Shown here piece by piece: positions 24,132-37,550 of a DNA stretch of 64,000 nt. Each line of letters begins with the position of its first letter. Positions within the stretch are counted from its first letter, which is position 1. Below the pieces are notes generated by a model. That model saw only the letters and a list, made by a program, of their open reading frames with translations. It did no database searches and had not been told where the DNA came from. The position numbers and the translations under genes were made by a program. This stretch comes from Homarus americanus (Eukaryota; Arthropoda; Malacostraca; Decapoda; Nephropidae): NCBI RefSeq assembly GCF_018991925.1, contig NW_024735381.1, positions 445,001-509,000 on the forward strand, written 5' to 3'.

Positions 24132-26351
24132 GTGAGGAGCTCTGATCTTGTTGACAGGAAAAATCAAATAAAAAATTCTCTCTCACATTTAGAGTTTCTC
24201 GTCTGTGGTGGCATTTCAGCTATACAATTATTTAAAGGATTAGATAAACAAAGAGAGCGGTGTCGCTGTCCAGAGTTGTAGTTTATGGTAATTGTTTTAA
24301 CATTCGTGTGAGAGAGAGAGAGACTGAAGAGGTACCAGGAGTTTCTATTTGATTCTAATCGGTAGTGACACAGATGTTGTCGTGATTTTAATGTGGTCAC
24401 GTGTTTGATATCATGAAGGAATTGATATCCAAGGCAGATGGCCAGCTCCTTAGGAACTTAAATCTTGGGGATTCATTATCTAAAGTGGTGTCATTAAGGA
24501 ATTATTTTCACTGACAAAATGGTCTGTCACTGAGTTTTTCCAGCACTTAAGGAATTTAATGCGACCGATCCCAAGAAGGAATTATTCACGCCAGAGATGA
24601 TGGTCCGCCACTGAGAGCTCTACCTTCTGCAGGCACTGAGTTAACTGATGCCATTGAAAAATTATTTTCACTATGAACCACCAACTCTTAGCTCTGTGTA
24701 TAATTTATGTTCCAGAGGGTCATGTGAAGCAGAGGTTGAATCCATTAGTAGGTTCTCTCCACCCTAACCTCTTCACTAGCGATTTTATTCAGTAGAGAGG
24801 ATGACCCCGGACTCAAGTGGTTAAGATGTGATAAAACTCAGTTTAGACCGTTTTAGGATTTTTCATTATTTTTAGATGCCAAGTTTGTGTTACTGTCATC
24901 CATTATAAATTACATTCCTGCACCTGTACTTTATACCTAACTGATTATATTGTTATTTCTTACGGTACTATCACTCTATAGAAATGACTGCCTCTGTAAT
25001 TTATTTGGCTTTATAACTGAATCTGGACAGAACTTAGATTTATGGATAAAATTGTAAATCGTAATACCTAAATATTTAGTAGAATTCCTATTTTATTATC
25101 AATAGAATACACTTCAATGTCCTTTTTACAAGTGAGTTATAACATATTACATGCTAAGAGGATGGAACTTTGTCAGTATTTGTAAATTTTCAACATCTGA
25201 CCACAACGTAAGCAGTGAGCCCAAAATCATATATATTGTAGACCACCAGAGAAGAGACTATGGGTAATTTTTTAAATATTTGTCATAAATTTTCCAGGAC
25301 TTTGAGGAGGTATCTTCTTTATCTTTCACTTTTTTCGTTTTACAAAGTTCTTATTTATATTTACTTACGCATATCCTCTTACCACTTCGAGCTCCTAAGG
25401 TGGGGGATGATATTCTAGTTTTCAGCAAGCATTCCTTCTAGTTCGTTAATCCTAGGCGCTGGAACAGGTAACCCAAAGTTTCGTAAATCTGTTGTACCTG
25501 AACAATTTTATTTAAGGACGGTCCAAAAAGATCTTTATATTGAGGGATAATGTTCAGTCCTGTGCTTGTTCTTCCTAAGAGGCCGGAGTGCTGAAACGAT
25601 AGTTGATGTGGCTATTCTTATTGTCCACTACCTTCCCCGTCTTTCTCCATTTCGTTTCCAGGTCCCAGTTGAAGCAGGTAACTCGAGGATATTAGTTAAG
25701 AAAGGTGGTTTACTCAGTAGTTGCTTCATTTATTAGATTTGTTTGTCTTTTATGCTTCCTTGCTTGTTTGGGCAATATCTCAGTCACTTTTTGAAGTAGG
25801 AAGCTGAAATTAAGACACAGTGAACAAATGGTTTGGCATTTTTCCGTTTTGGTTTTTTACTCATATTTGTTCAGGGTTATGGCGAGGGTAACGATGTACA
25901 CAGAATGTACCGCAACTTGTTCCTGTTATTATTTTAACTATTATTTGCACTTACAAGGAGATTTCGCTAACTCATCGGGAAATCGTGTTGTTGGTGGAGA
26001 GGTAGACAATTTTCTGCCAGATATTGTCCCGTTTCTTGCGGGTCCCATTTGGTGAACCTTGGTGTTGTGGCCAGCTCACACGACACCACAAAAATGTGTC
26101 CACTTCGGTATTCTGCTCGGAGTCCTTGTTTCTTGTCAGCAGCAGATGTTGGTACCCAGGGTTCCAAAGGAGATTTTTCTCGCATTTTTTTCTCAAGAAT
26201 TCAAAGAGTTTTTAAAACGGTTAGTGTTCGGCAGAATTGGTCTAGTTCCCAGAAGCTTGGCATGAAGTTTAAAGATCTATTCCTAAATTATTCAGTTTAT
26301 TGCAAAGAAATTGAGAAATTGAATTTATAGTTGACGTTGTAATTTCAAGAT
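24132..26351. other. No gene confirmed
   Basis: About 2.2 kb of unique AT-rich DNA. From 25955 to 26330 several overlapping frames are open on both strands at somewhat higher GC; none resembles a known family and none has supporting splice sites. This may be a decayed element or chance. Confidence 0.35.
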
Positions 26352-26382
26352 GGCTCGTGGTCTAGTGGTTTGATACTTGGCT
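26352..26382 (+). mobile_element. tRNA-like fragment (5' half), SINE remnant
   Basis: GGCTCGTGGTCTAGTGGTTT resembles the 5' half and A box of tRNA-Pro/Glu. The sequence then becomes AT-rich with no B box, so this is a fragment at best. Confidence 0.3.
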
Positions 26383-28115
<1,733 letters not shown>

Positions 28116-28307
28116 GGCAATTCCAACCTAAATCCAATATTTGCAAGATTGCTTAAACTGGAAGTGATGGACACGCGAGATGCTCTGCGTCTGTCTTTGT
28201 TGCTGTCTCCTCAAAAGAAAGAAACAGTATTTTCCATACTGGCGTCTCTACGTAGAAAAATAAGCGTTTATTGGATTTCTATATTGATTCAGCCGGAAGG
28301 TCACTGA
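28116..28307 (+). other. Candidate terminal exon, 63 open codons
   Basis: Begins directly after GATGTTCCTTGTCAG, an acceptor-like sequence behind a pyrimidine-rich stretch, and runs open to a TGA at 28305-28307. The product would be Leu-rich and amphipathic (for example ARLLKLEVMDTRDALRLSLL). An in-frame ATG lies at 28167. An in-frame stop 24 nt upstream of the acceptor fits an exon boundary. No family recognised and no polyadenylation signal close by; an open stretch of this length is expected by chance somewhere in the window. Confidence 0.13.
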
Positions 28308-28533
28308 ATTACGGTTCTTGCTGTTATTCGGGGAAATCATCTTTTCCTTAGTCATAGTTTTTATTTCTTGGGATCAATCATCATTTGACATAATATATTA
28401 ACTAGAGTTCACATTATACGTAACATCTTTTAGTACGAAAGGAAGTCATGAAATATCTGCCACCCACACCATAGGCTTCCTACTGTACAGAGCTCTAGCA
28501 GAGTTTGTACGTGTAGTAGGCTTCGAAATGTCG
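28308..28533. other. No gene seen
   Basis: Unique sequence. Confidence 0.4.
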
Positions 28534-28565
28534 CTCCAGTGGAGGGAGATTGCCCTCCACTGGAG
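28534..28565. repeat. Perfect inverted repeat, 13-bp stem and 6-nt loop
   Basis: CTCCAGTGGAGGG (28534-28546), loop AGATTG, then its exact reverse complement (28553-28565). This could form a cruciform in DNA or a stable hairpin in RNA. No T run follows, and a bacterial-type terminator is not expected here. Confidence 0.9.
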
Positions 28566-29263
28566 GTAACAGTTACTAGTGACCATCAGCTCTTAAGAAA
28601 CTGGGCAGCTCTAGGGGTGGGGGGGGGCCATGGTGATTGTAGATGTTTTCGTCCTGGAGTAAAGCTGTGGTTATAACAACATTCAACTTACACCCATAAC
28701 TACGTAAATATCCTTTCATCCTGGCCTGTCAGCGTGAGGACACAATTTGTAAAGCAATACAAGTATTCAGCAGGTCTGGTGGGTATATTAAGGGATGCTG
28801 AACTTTTCAACATCGTAAGCTCAACTCCTGTCATTTCATAACCTCACCAAAGCCCAAAGAAACCATATTTGCCAAGGGTTCAAGATCTAAGATGAGCCTC
28901 GCCTTTGATGGTGTCTCGCATGAAAATGAAGCCGACAAGTTTTTCGCATTTGCTAATTTTCTTACATATACAAAGTAAATTAGGTTATTTATATATAATT
29001 TAACATAAAAGAGTTTCTCCAGAGTCAATAGCAGAGGAAGACTTATCTCCTTGTATCAGAGAAGGAGGCCACTTTCTTCTGAACTCCGGTCTTGAGAAGT
29101 GAAATTAAAAACAGTGAAATTAGTTGAATTTCACAGGAAATGAGAGTTAAATTTTTTGGAGACAGAGAACATAATAATATGCTTTCGAATCTGACGTTAA
29201 AAGTTGCTGAAGGCAATTATTAGATTTTATTTTGTATTTTTACGTGAAGTAGTTATTTATTTT
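28566..29263. other. No gene seen
   Basis: Unique sequence with a G run at 28615-28627. Confidence 0.4.
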
Positions 29264-29282
29264 ATTATCATTATTATTATTA

Positions 29283-29354
<72 letters not shown>
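29264..29354. repeat. (ATT)30 microsatellite
   Basis: Near-perfect trinucleotide run. Confidence 0.95.
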
Positions 29355-29355
<1 letters not shown>

Positions 29356-29849
29356 AGAACCTCACCTAAAAAGAATAGTTTAAAACTAAACTTTAATTTC
29401 CCTCGATAGCCAATAAAGACAAGCGAGGCGACTTGATTCCCTTTATACAAAAACACAGATATTCGGTGAGGCAGAACAGGGATCACGTCAGGGGACCATC
29501 TGTCACGCAGGACTTCTTCTCAGATTAAGGCTATTTTGTGAAATTTTTACCTGCCAGGGGAAGCGCCCGCCGTCCAACACACGACTGACATCCTGCAAAT
29601 CTGGGACCCAAAACTTTTGTATTTGAGTCCACGGATTTTGATGTTATTTTGACACATTTTTTTTATTATTTCATGTTTGCGAATTGATGTACGCACGCAC
29701 ACACACACGCGCAGGGGAGACATAAAACAAATATAAATACCCAAAACTTAAAGGCGTACAAGAGAGAATTTCAGGAACCTTGTGTGGATTGTTAGCTCGA
29801 AAATCTTCCCCTTATTTTGAGTCCAATTTTTGCTCTCTTCTGTTACAGC
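29355..29849. other. No gene seen
   Basis: Unique sequence with a short AC-rich run at 29692-29713. Confidence 0.4.
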
Positions 29850-30215
29850 CATGTGTTGTTGTTATTGTTGTTCTATTTTTTGTAGATGTTTTAAGGTTAT
29901 TTTTGCACATGGCTTTGTTTTTGTTATTATTGTTATTGTTCTTGCCATTCCTATTTCTTGTATTTTTAGTGTTACTGTTGTTGTTGCAGCCGATGCTCTT
30001 GTTTTTTTATTGTTGAAATTCCTGCAATTTTTGTTCGTGTAGTTTTAGTTGTAGTTAATTTCGTTTGTTATTTTAGGTGTAGTTACTATTGTTGGTGGTG
30101 GTGGTTGTTGTGGTGGTCTTGTTACTGCTGTTACATTTGTTATTGTAGTTTCTTGCTGTTTTTCTGTTGATGTTTTCCTGTTGATGTTTTCCTGTTGTTG
30201 TTGTTGCTTCCTCTG
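29850..30215. repeat. G/T-rich degenerate TTGTTG tract
   Basis: The plus strand is almost free of C over long stretches, with TTGTTATTG and TGTTGTTG words. Leu/Val/Phe-rich frames here are artefacts of the composition. Confidence 0.6.
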
Positions 30216-30387
30216 TTTATCAAGGGCGAAACATTCCTGCCATTTTAATTCGCAAAAAAAGTTCCATAATTCAGGGCGGCCACGTCTGGGTTCTCAGGTG
30301 TTGTGTACGTCGCAGTTCACACATATCTCTCCTTTACGGTGCCGCTTATAAACTATACCAGGCACGCGAGGGCATACGTCTGGTGGA

Positions 30388-30605
30388 GCCAAGAGCCACG
30401 ACCTACCTGCAGAATGTGAGGGGGGTCAGGACTACTTGGATAATGAGGTAAAGAGTCGTGACTATCTAGAGAAGGAGGAGGTGAAGTATCATGACTATCT
30501 GTAGAAAGTGGTGAGGTATTATGATAACCTGTAGAAGGAGGTGAGGGGTCGTGACTAACTGAAGGAGGTGGTAAGGGATCATGATCGCCTGCAAAAAGGG
30601 AGAGA
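30388..30605. repeat. About 30-bp purine-rich minisatellite, seven copies
   Basis: Units of the form GGTGAGGGGTCATGACTA followed by CCTGTAGAAGGA, diverged. The minus-strand frame with a His-Asp/Ser-Pro pattern (30353-30622) is a translation of the array. Confidence 0.75.
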
Positions 30606-30890
30606 GGGTAGAAGACCACCAAGTAAAGAGGGGGATGAGGGGGGGGGCCGAACTCCAGTCGCTGCAGTAGGATGAGGGAAGCAGAAGATCAGGGGGAGCA
30701 GAGGGAATGGAGGAGGAGTAGGTAAGGGGTAAAAGAGGGAGGTACTAAGGGAGGTTACTGCCCCTCCCTCATCCCCACTCCCCCCATCACACACACAGAC
30801 ACACACGCAGGGTCCGCAGGGAAAAGAAGATACATGCAACGTGAACATGCAGAGCTGGTGGTCCTATATTGGTTTTCTCTTCCTGGTAGC
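30606..30890. other. G-rich purine tract then unique sequence
   Basis: Strongly purine-rich plus strand to about 30760, then a short CACACAGACACAC patch. No gene seen. Confidence 0.5.
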
Positions 30891-31075
30891 TGAAACAGTG
30901 AGGCAGCAGGATAGTGAGGCAGAAATATAGTGAGGTAGAGGGATAGTGAGTCAGATATATGGTAAGATAGTTGGATTATGAGGCAGAAAGATAGTGAGGC
31001 AGATATTTGGTAAGATAGTGAGATTATAAGAAACTGTGAGGTAAGGTTACATAGAGAGTGACACGGTGAAATAAG
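30891..31075. repeat. Degenerate ATAGTGAGGCAGA repeat
   Basis: About ten units of 14-20 bp around ATAGTGAGGCAGA, with GGTAAGATAGT variants. Confidence 0.7.
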
Positions 31076-31196
31076 AGACTAATGAGCTAGACAGTGAGGA
31101 AGGAAAGTGGAGAAATATTGAGATAAATTATACATATACAAGTACACAAAAACGGACAGACACAGACAAGCAAAAAACGTAACAAAAAAAACATAT

Positions 31197-31197
<1 letters not shown>

Positions 31198-31242
<45 letters not shown>
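31198..31242. repeat. (CA)22 microsatellite
   Basis: Perfect dinucleotide run. Confidence 0.94.
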
Positions 31243-31244
<2 letters not shown>

Positions 31245-31616
31245 TTATACACCAGCAGTCGACCATTCACAAGCACGTTATTCACACATGTTGACGATGG
31301 TAATTAAAAATGTTATAACAAACTCGTTGACTGTACACCACCACCCGAGGAGCATAACAGGTTCTGGCCTACTGGGTACACTGAGGAAACACCCACGTTA
31401 AATTCTCACTTTCCTGGGTATAGAAAGATCTTTTATATAAATACATTAAGTCGGTCTGGGGGTTTTTTCGGAATATGTTTGCTGGGATTAATGCGTAATT
31501 ATGTTTTTGTTTTGTGGACGGACGGGTTGGATTTTTTGTTAAATATTTAGAAACATGATATGATTGCACTGTATTACTGAAATAATAATAATGGTGAGAT
31601 ACACACACACACACCC

Positions 31617-31710
31617 AACAGTGCGGCAGGGCAGGTGGTAAGGCTTCTGATTCGTAAGAGTTCACCTACTCGTTCGTTACACCTCACTTCCCCCCCTGGC
31701 AAAAAAAAAG
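31617..31710 (+). mobile_element. Possible second tRNA-derived SINE head
   Basis: GGCAGGTGGTAAGGCTTC resembles an A box, and CTCGTTCGTTACACC, about 30 nt later, resembles a decayed B box. A short A run ends the segment. It flanks an (AC)n tract. Weaker than the element at 23581-23726. Confidence 0.28.
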
Positions 31711-32167
31711 TTAGTTCAACGGGGGTTGTTTCACCATTAGCAAGCACACCCAATACAGTAGTTTACTCATTTAACGCTGGGTGCACAAGGGTTAGTGTAT
31801 GGGAGTTAGTGTAGAAGGGTGTGCATAATGAGGGCACCCAGCACCCCTTTTCTGTAGAAGGTATTGAGTCCTTGTTCATTTACTTGCAGATCGAACGCTA
31901 ACTACCTGCAGGGTGCGGGAACATTTATGGTAATAATAATTACCATAATGTTTACTGTCAAATAATCAATGTTGATGACTAGTTGCAATAAAGGGATCTT
32001 CAGAACCATCGAGTATACAGATGCAGAATATCCGGAGTTATTGTGATTAACAAAGGCTATACTAGTATGTATACATAAATAAAATCTTATGATATACATA
32101 TTTCATGATTAATGTAACACAAGCAAGGAAGGCCATTATTACCTTAAGAACATAATACTAATGTCAA
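31711..32167. other. No gene seen
   Basis: Unique sequence. Confidence 0.4.
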
Positions 32168-32217
32168 GCACACCAGGGACACACCAGGAACACACCAGGA
32201 ACACACCAGGAACACAC
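32168..32217. repeat. 11-bp tandem repeat, about 4.5 copies
   Basis: The unit ACACACCAGGA is nearly perfect. Confidence 0.9.
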
Positions 32218-32600
32218 TCCTCCCCGATCTTACACTATTACACGGAAAATCATGGCTCAGTTATTATAATTTTTACGGGGTTATATTTCTAGTTTAGAAT
32301 CCAAGTCTTTAAAATCTAACCCCATTAACGACGTCATTTCCCCGTGCCGGAATACATCCCTTATAAAGAATATCCTGATATTTAAAACTCGGAAATGTTG
32401 TGTGATTTTAGCCCCGGGTATACGAGGCCACCTCATTTAGATTTCGCCATTAATATAATACAGTAGTTACCGCTGCTCCTCAGGGCCAAGACTCGACAGA
32501 AAACGCCAGCGAAAAAGTTTCCTTCAATAATAGAGCAAATCCTTTTAATTGTGGCTGTGTAGTTGATGAGTGAAGTTCATCATGTAGGTGTGTTGTGTTG

Positions 32601-32602
<2 letters not shown>

Positions 32603-32637
<35 letters not shown>
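32603..32637. repeat. (CT)17 microsatellite
   Basis: Perfect dinucleotide run. The 32218-32602 flank shows no gene. Confidence 0.93.
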
Positions 32638-32638
<1 letters not shown>

Positions 32639-35256
32639 AAGTGTACATCCTGGCTCGGTATCTAACTTTTCATGTTGGTATTTTTTGTCAACCATCCTTC
32701 ATTTCCTCTATCGATGTGCATCACAGTGAGGGTGTGAGATGTGAGGCAGTTTATGATCGTAACAGAGGAGGTGTACCCCATCACCTGTTAGGTCTGTTTC
32801 TCTTGGCTGACAACTTTTAAACTTTACATGATACAATTATCGGTTTTTATGACAGAGCTGTAATTTCGCACGGAGATTAAACCCTTGAAGTTATTTGTTG
32901 GGTTTGCTAATATAAGTAACTCTGAGAATGACCAATGGACGTTTGAATTGAGTGTACTTAATTTTGGTCAAGGAGGGACATAGACGACATGGTTATAACT
33001 CAGTTTTTATCTTTACTCCCTTGAACCAAACCCGGTCAACAACTATACAGTCTATTTGATTTTCTTTACACCTTCATAAATCTTCCTTAATCCCTCATCT
33101 TCACCATCATTTGTTAGTGTATAAACTTGAAATGCTGTCAAGTCCATGGGTTAAGCTTTAAACTTGACTAACTCTGCCTGACGTTAATTAAAACATTTCC
33201 TGACACAAGTTCTGTTTTACAAGAATACCTTTATTGTCTCGTGTAAACTAGCATCTGGATATATAAAGTGAGTTTCTTCTCCATTAATGTTATTTGAACA
33301 TATTCCAATGCAACCTTTTTATATCCCTGCAAATATTTGAATTCTTTCCGCCTTCAAATATTGTCCCCACACTCCAGGTTCCTGTTTCGAGTGTACGGGA
33401 ACTCATTCTTGAGCTCTCCGTCTAACTTCTCAACCAGGGCACTCCTGTTGTGGCCGACCATACCCAGTACTGCCAATGGCGTCACTGAGAGCATGGCACT
33501 GGGATATTTTAGATATGTGACCGACAATTCGAAGATTTCACCATACTAAAAGTTTGTAGTTTTCTAGTTACGTTTTTCGGGAAGTGCATTCCACGTATGT
33601 TGTGTCAGGGTATTATCCTCGTATGTACGTCTATAAGGTACGCAATAAGCATATCAGGGGTTGTATCATTCATGTAATATTTGTTTTCTTAGTGTAACTT
33701 TTTTTTTTAATTCGTTATTCATAAGGAGTTCAAGTATTATGGTAAAAGTCCAGATGTTTAATTAAGTCAGTTTTCTCTTGCCTGAATGACCATAAATACT
33801 GTTTAGAAAAAATAAATAAATTCCTGTGTCTCGTGTTTATTGCACTGTATAATTCGTTAAACTAAACATGAGAGTATTTTAGATTAGAAAATTTCTTTCT
33901 TTCGCATTTTAAATAACTGACTTTTATTTTTAGCCATTAACGTAAATGTTTGAAGTGTAATTGACCAGTCACTTTGTTCCTGAGTCAGAGGCTTAAGAGT
34001 GACTTTTGAGTTGTACAGTTTTGTGTCGCAGGTATATTCAGAATAACAATTGTCTCTCTTTAGTTTTCTCTGTTCACGTTATCGGAGTTTGGGATATTGT
34101 GATAATTAAACTTAAATATTGATAAATTAGTCATTAATGGGTTATAATACACAAGAGAAAAATAACTGAACTACTACTACTTTTGTTTTTATTTGGCCTC
34201 CACACATTACCTAACTGTACTAATATAAATTATCCACCACAGCTGAGTTAGTTATGACGATATATATACGGCATTCCTTGAGTGTTGCGTCATAATACAT
34301 GTCGACTACTACTACTACTACTATTTGCGTAGTGATATCTAGTACTTATGTCATTGAGATGAAGAGGAAGGATTTGTGCAATTGTGGGACCCGTAAATAC
34401 AGTGATGGACAGCTGAAACACGCAGATGTTCGAAACCATTAAATTTTCTATACCCAGTTTAAGGTTTATTAAGTAAAGTCATGATTTACTAATAGGAAAA
34501 CTTTGTGTTGGATTGTCAATTTGACTTCACATCAAATGTCATTATTAGACGACTTCAAATGCAGAAAGGAGCCTGGTAGTTAAACAATATTCTGGTGTTT
34601 TCATATAGCGAGTATAACCAATAAGGGTTTACTAGTATTAGTGTGGGTAGTGTGTGGATTAATAATGCTTGTATGACGTGATTCTGAGGCAAGTTATTTC
34701 CCGGTACTTCATGTCTGGTAGCTTGACCATTAGAGATCAGGGTTAATAAATGTTGCGTTATGGATATAAGAAAGACTCTGCCTTAACTCTCCGATGGAAA
34801 TTTCTGTTGTAAGCTGAACTATGATAACTGGATATCATCGTTTAGTGCAAAGGGTGATTACTTGCAAGTTAATGTTTATAATATAGTTCATGACATATTC
34901 CTGTGGGCTTATTTTATCTCCTGTTTCTGGACACTAGAGTTCTTCATCATTTTAATTACCAATAATCTGTTTACGGGTGTAATAACCGGGAGGGCGGGAG
35001 TCTGTACCACATCATCAGCTGTTGGCCTCAAGTGGTAGTCCTTCTTGACACGATAAAATAGAAGAACTGAAGCTAAAACGAATTAGTAGGAATACAAACA
35101 ACTTTAAAACCTTCCCTCTGCCTTTGTAACATTCTGATGAACCAGAGGAGGTGCGCATGATTACATTCCCTTTAAAGATTCATATAACTGAAAGAATGAC
35201 CTATATTCAAGCTAAACTTACCACATACAACAGACTGAGAATAGAAAATGAGACAG
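32638..35256. other. No gene confirmed
   Basis: Long unique AT-rich stretch. The frame 33337-33549 (+) follows a good acceptor-like CCCCACACTCCAG near 33376 and reads YGNSFLS and later LLLWPTIP, faintly like the tail of some reverse transcriptases; spacing is wrong and it is not claimed. A short (ACT)n lies at 34305-34323. Confidence 0.35.
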
Positions 35257-35559
35257 CTAATGTTGTTTGTAAAAGAAGATAGAAAAATTCCCTGTGTAAG
35301 ATGAGTTGTGAGTGGATGAAGAGGCATGAGAGATGTTAGAAGAATGAGACGTGTGGCTGGTGACGGACGGTGATGGAGCACAGGGATCTTGTAGTACATA
35401 GTGAAGGTGGCGCGATAAAGAATGTTGTGTGTTGTAACTTGAGTTGATAGAAGCGTTGGGCTGATGGATTGGCACACTGACCATAAAGATACTGTAAAGG
35501 GGGGTGCAGAGGACGTAAGGGGGCTGCTTGTTGATAATGCGAGTAACTTTAGTCTTCAT
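35257..35559 (-). CDS. Hypothetical 100-codon ORF, unsupported
   Basis: ATG-initiated with a favourable context (AACATG) and an initiator-like TTCAGTC about 25-30 nt upstream on the same strand. The predicted product starts MKTKVTRIINKQPPY and has a Ser/Thr/His/Asn-rich second half. It has no signal peptide, transmembrane segment or domain I recognise, and no internal repeat. Length is compatible with chance. It could be a short first coding exon, a decayed gene or noise. Confidence 0.14.
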   Translation of the reverse strand: MKTKVTRIINKQPPYVLCTPLYSIFMVSVPIHQPNASINSSYNTQHSLSRHLHYVLQDPCAPSPSVTSHTSHSSNISHASSSTHNSSYTGNFSIFFYKQH

Positions 35560-35989
35560 GTTGCCTTCCGGTGATAAAAAGGACTGAAGCGGTACCCAGC
35601 TTGAGGGTAATTTTCTATGTGAGGGAGAATTCGACTGTTGTAAAAGGCAAGAAGTTATGCAGAATCAGAATACGGACGAGCCGAAAGAAGAAATTAAGTG
35701 TTTGTTGGTGTATTATGTTCTTGTTAGCAAGGTGTGGTTGGTACAGTGCGACTGTTTCTAAATGAACATAGATGTTGAGACTGATCTTGTTTGCGAGATG
35801 ATAAATGGTTGTGTTTTGGAAGCACAGGATATAACGAGGTTATTTGTGCCCGCTGGGTTATTGGCTCAATGTTTATAGGTTCGGTGTCGGTCTAGTATTT
35901 AGGAAACTTTGCTGGGACGGCATCATAATAGTAAGATGAAAACATTAATGCAAGTAAATGTTAACAGCATACACGTGTGTGCTCTAAAC
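35560..35989. other. No gene seen
   Basis: Unique sequence. A plus frame 35571-35765 has no supported start. Confidence 0.35.
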
Positions 35990-36335
35990 AGTAGTACTTA
36001 TATAAATGTGGACTATTTACAAAAATTGATTATGAATCTTACACTTCCCGAATTAACCGATAATTGGCAATTGTCACTGAACGGTAGGAATATAGGAGAT
36101 AATTTACAGAGCTCCTTTAACACCTCTGTCACGTGTGAGATACAGGGGTTAAATCTGCTGAGGGCTGGGGACCTCTGTGTGAGTCAGAGGTGCGTGAAGG
36201 ACATGGGAATGTCATCTAGCTTATGAGAAGGAAGTGATAAGCTATGTTTAGTTGCCGTTTATCTAGTTAATTCGGGTAGTGTGAGTTATATAATTGACAT
36301 ATGTAAATAGCCCACATTTATATAAGTACTACTAT
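35990..36335. repeat. Imperfect inverted repeat, arms about 80-90 bp
   Basis: The plus strand from 35990 (AGTAGTACTTATATAAATGT) and the minus strand from 36333 read the same, continuing with shared CTATTTAC, CACT(T/A)CCCGAATTAAC and GATAA blocks. The arms are separated by about 170 bp. The outer 20 bp match perfectly and similarity decays inward. A 105-codon plus frame (35909-36226) crosses the structure and is probably fortuitous. Its right edge abuts the RT relic at 36340-37220. It may be a fold-back or MITE-like element, or an inverted duplication. Confidence 0.75.
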
Positions 36336-36339
36336 CTAT

Positions 36340-37220
36340 ATGTTGACAGGGGCTCTTACATGTAAGAAGAGGATGAGAACAAAAATTAACCTTTAGGCAC
36401 CAATATGGACCGATAACCATCAACAGTTAGCACAGATATGGCAGGTAGAGAAAAACGAAGGGTTTTAGGAAGTTAACTTCTTTAGGTAGGAAACCAAGAG
36501 CAGAAAGTTTGGCGAGGAAAGCACGATGACAGAACTTGTTAAAAACTTTTGAAATATCAAAAGCAATAAGGAAAGAAATATTTATCAACATTTATGGAAG
36601 CCAGTCAAGGCCACGAGTCTGGGTGATGCAACTGTTAATTATTAACGAGGGATTTTTATAACTTTCGGAATGTTACATACGAGGTGAGAGTAACTTGTGG
36701 GCCAAGAGTTACAGGAAGAAATAGATCAATTATTCTTTTCTAGTAATGCTGGACATGAGGTAACTACCAACACCACAGTGCTACTATGAGAGTACTGAAA
36801 GTCAAATTGGGTTCCATTAGACCGTTCGGATATAAAGTACATTGGAAGCGAAGCTGTAGTGCACAAGGAGGCAAGGTAGTCGACAAAGCACTCGACTGTA
36901 TTCAACTCCTCCATTAAAGTTGGGTACTAATTATTTCTGAATGGGTCGACTGGGAGTGCCCCGGGGGTGAACAATTGAACCGCTGTATTCAATAAGTGAA
37001 GAAGTTTAGAGAAGACAGGAATGAGTGAATGTTTTGTGGGGTACCAACAGGCTCAGAGACTCTAACTATAGAGACTAGACGGGGGTATAAGACATTAGGT
37101 GAGTATAGGGAGACTCTGGTGTAGGTACTGGGGGAGGGGGGGCGTTACTACAGTGCCAAGATCAGCAATTGAATTCTAAGCAAACATGGAACCTAAAAGT
37201 TTGGTTTTATCTTGGGCAGT
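36340..37220 (-). pseudogene. Decayed Jockey-like non-LTR reverse transcriptase (relic 2)
   Basis: On the minus strand, 37218-37130 reads AQDKTKLLGSMFA, a stop, then NSIADLG and a PPLP segment. This is the linker seen just before the RT domain in arthropod Jockey-type elements. Near 36800-36830 is GTQFDFQYSHSST, a decayed QYGFR-ST block. At 36575-36484 is IAFDISKVFNKF followed by CHRAFLAKLSALGF, matching the catalytic ALDISKAFDRVWH...LL-KL block. At 36435-36400 is TVDGYRS, as in the SVVVDG block after the fingers. Pieces of the next PQG-LSPTLFLL block are faintly visible near 36345-36390 before the inverted repeat begins. Stops and frame changes throughout show that it is dead. It belongs to a different lineage from relic 1 by its DISKxF and VDGYRS wording. 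Confidence 0.72.
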
Positions 37221-37444
37221 GGCGGCTGTTATCAGTGTAGCACAGAGGAGAGGAAGTCTAGTAGAATTCACAAAGAAAATGTTCCAAATTGACCTGAATC
37301 ACGATCCAATAATTTGACTTTGGTGGGTTCAGAGTTAAGTTTGGCGTGATTACTAACAGTTAGGTATTTGTTGGCTGTTAGTTTATAATAATATCTGTGG
37401 TGTGTGTGTGTGTGTTTGTTATTATTTATGAGTTATCTGTGTGT
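37221..37444. other. No gene seen
   Basis: Unique sequence with a short (GT)n near 37400. It could contain the upstream part of RT relic 2 but no motif is legible. Confidence 0.35.
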
Positions 37445-37550
37445 GACCTTAACGTTTTCTTTCATAAATTGGATGTAAGCTTTACGTTTTCTTTCACGGG
37501 GAGTGAGTCTTCTTAACCTCACGTTTTCTTTCACTAGATACGTGTATGAC
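37445..37550. repeat. Three-copy repeat, period 33-37 bp
   Basis: ACGTTTTCTTTCA recurs at 37452, 37484 and 37521, each followed by a diverged GTGTAAGC-like spacer. Confidence 0.75.

Noticed and set aside
33376..33549. C-terminal tail of a reverse transcriptase
   Set aside because: NSFL and LLLW are present but the spacing is about twice the usual and no other RT block lies nearby.
35909..36226. 105-codon plus-strand gene
   Set aside because: It crosses the inverted repeat and lacks a supported start; more likely incidental.
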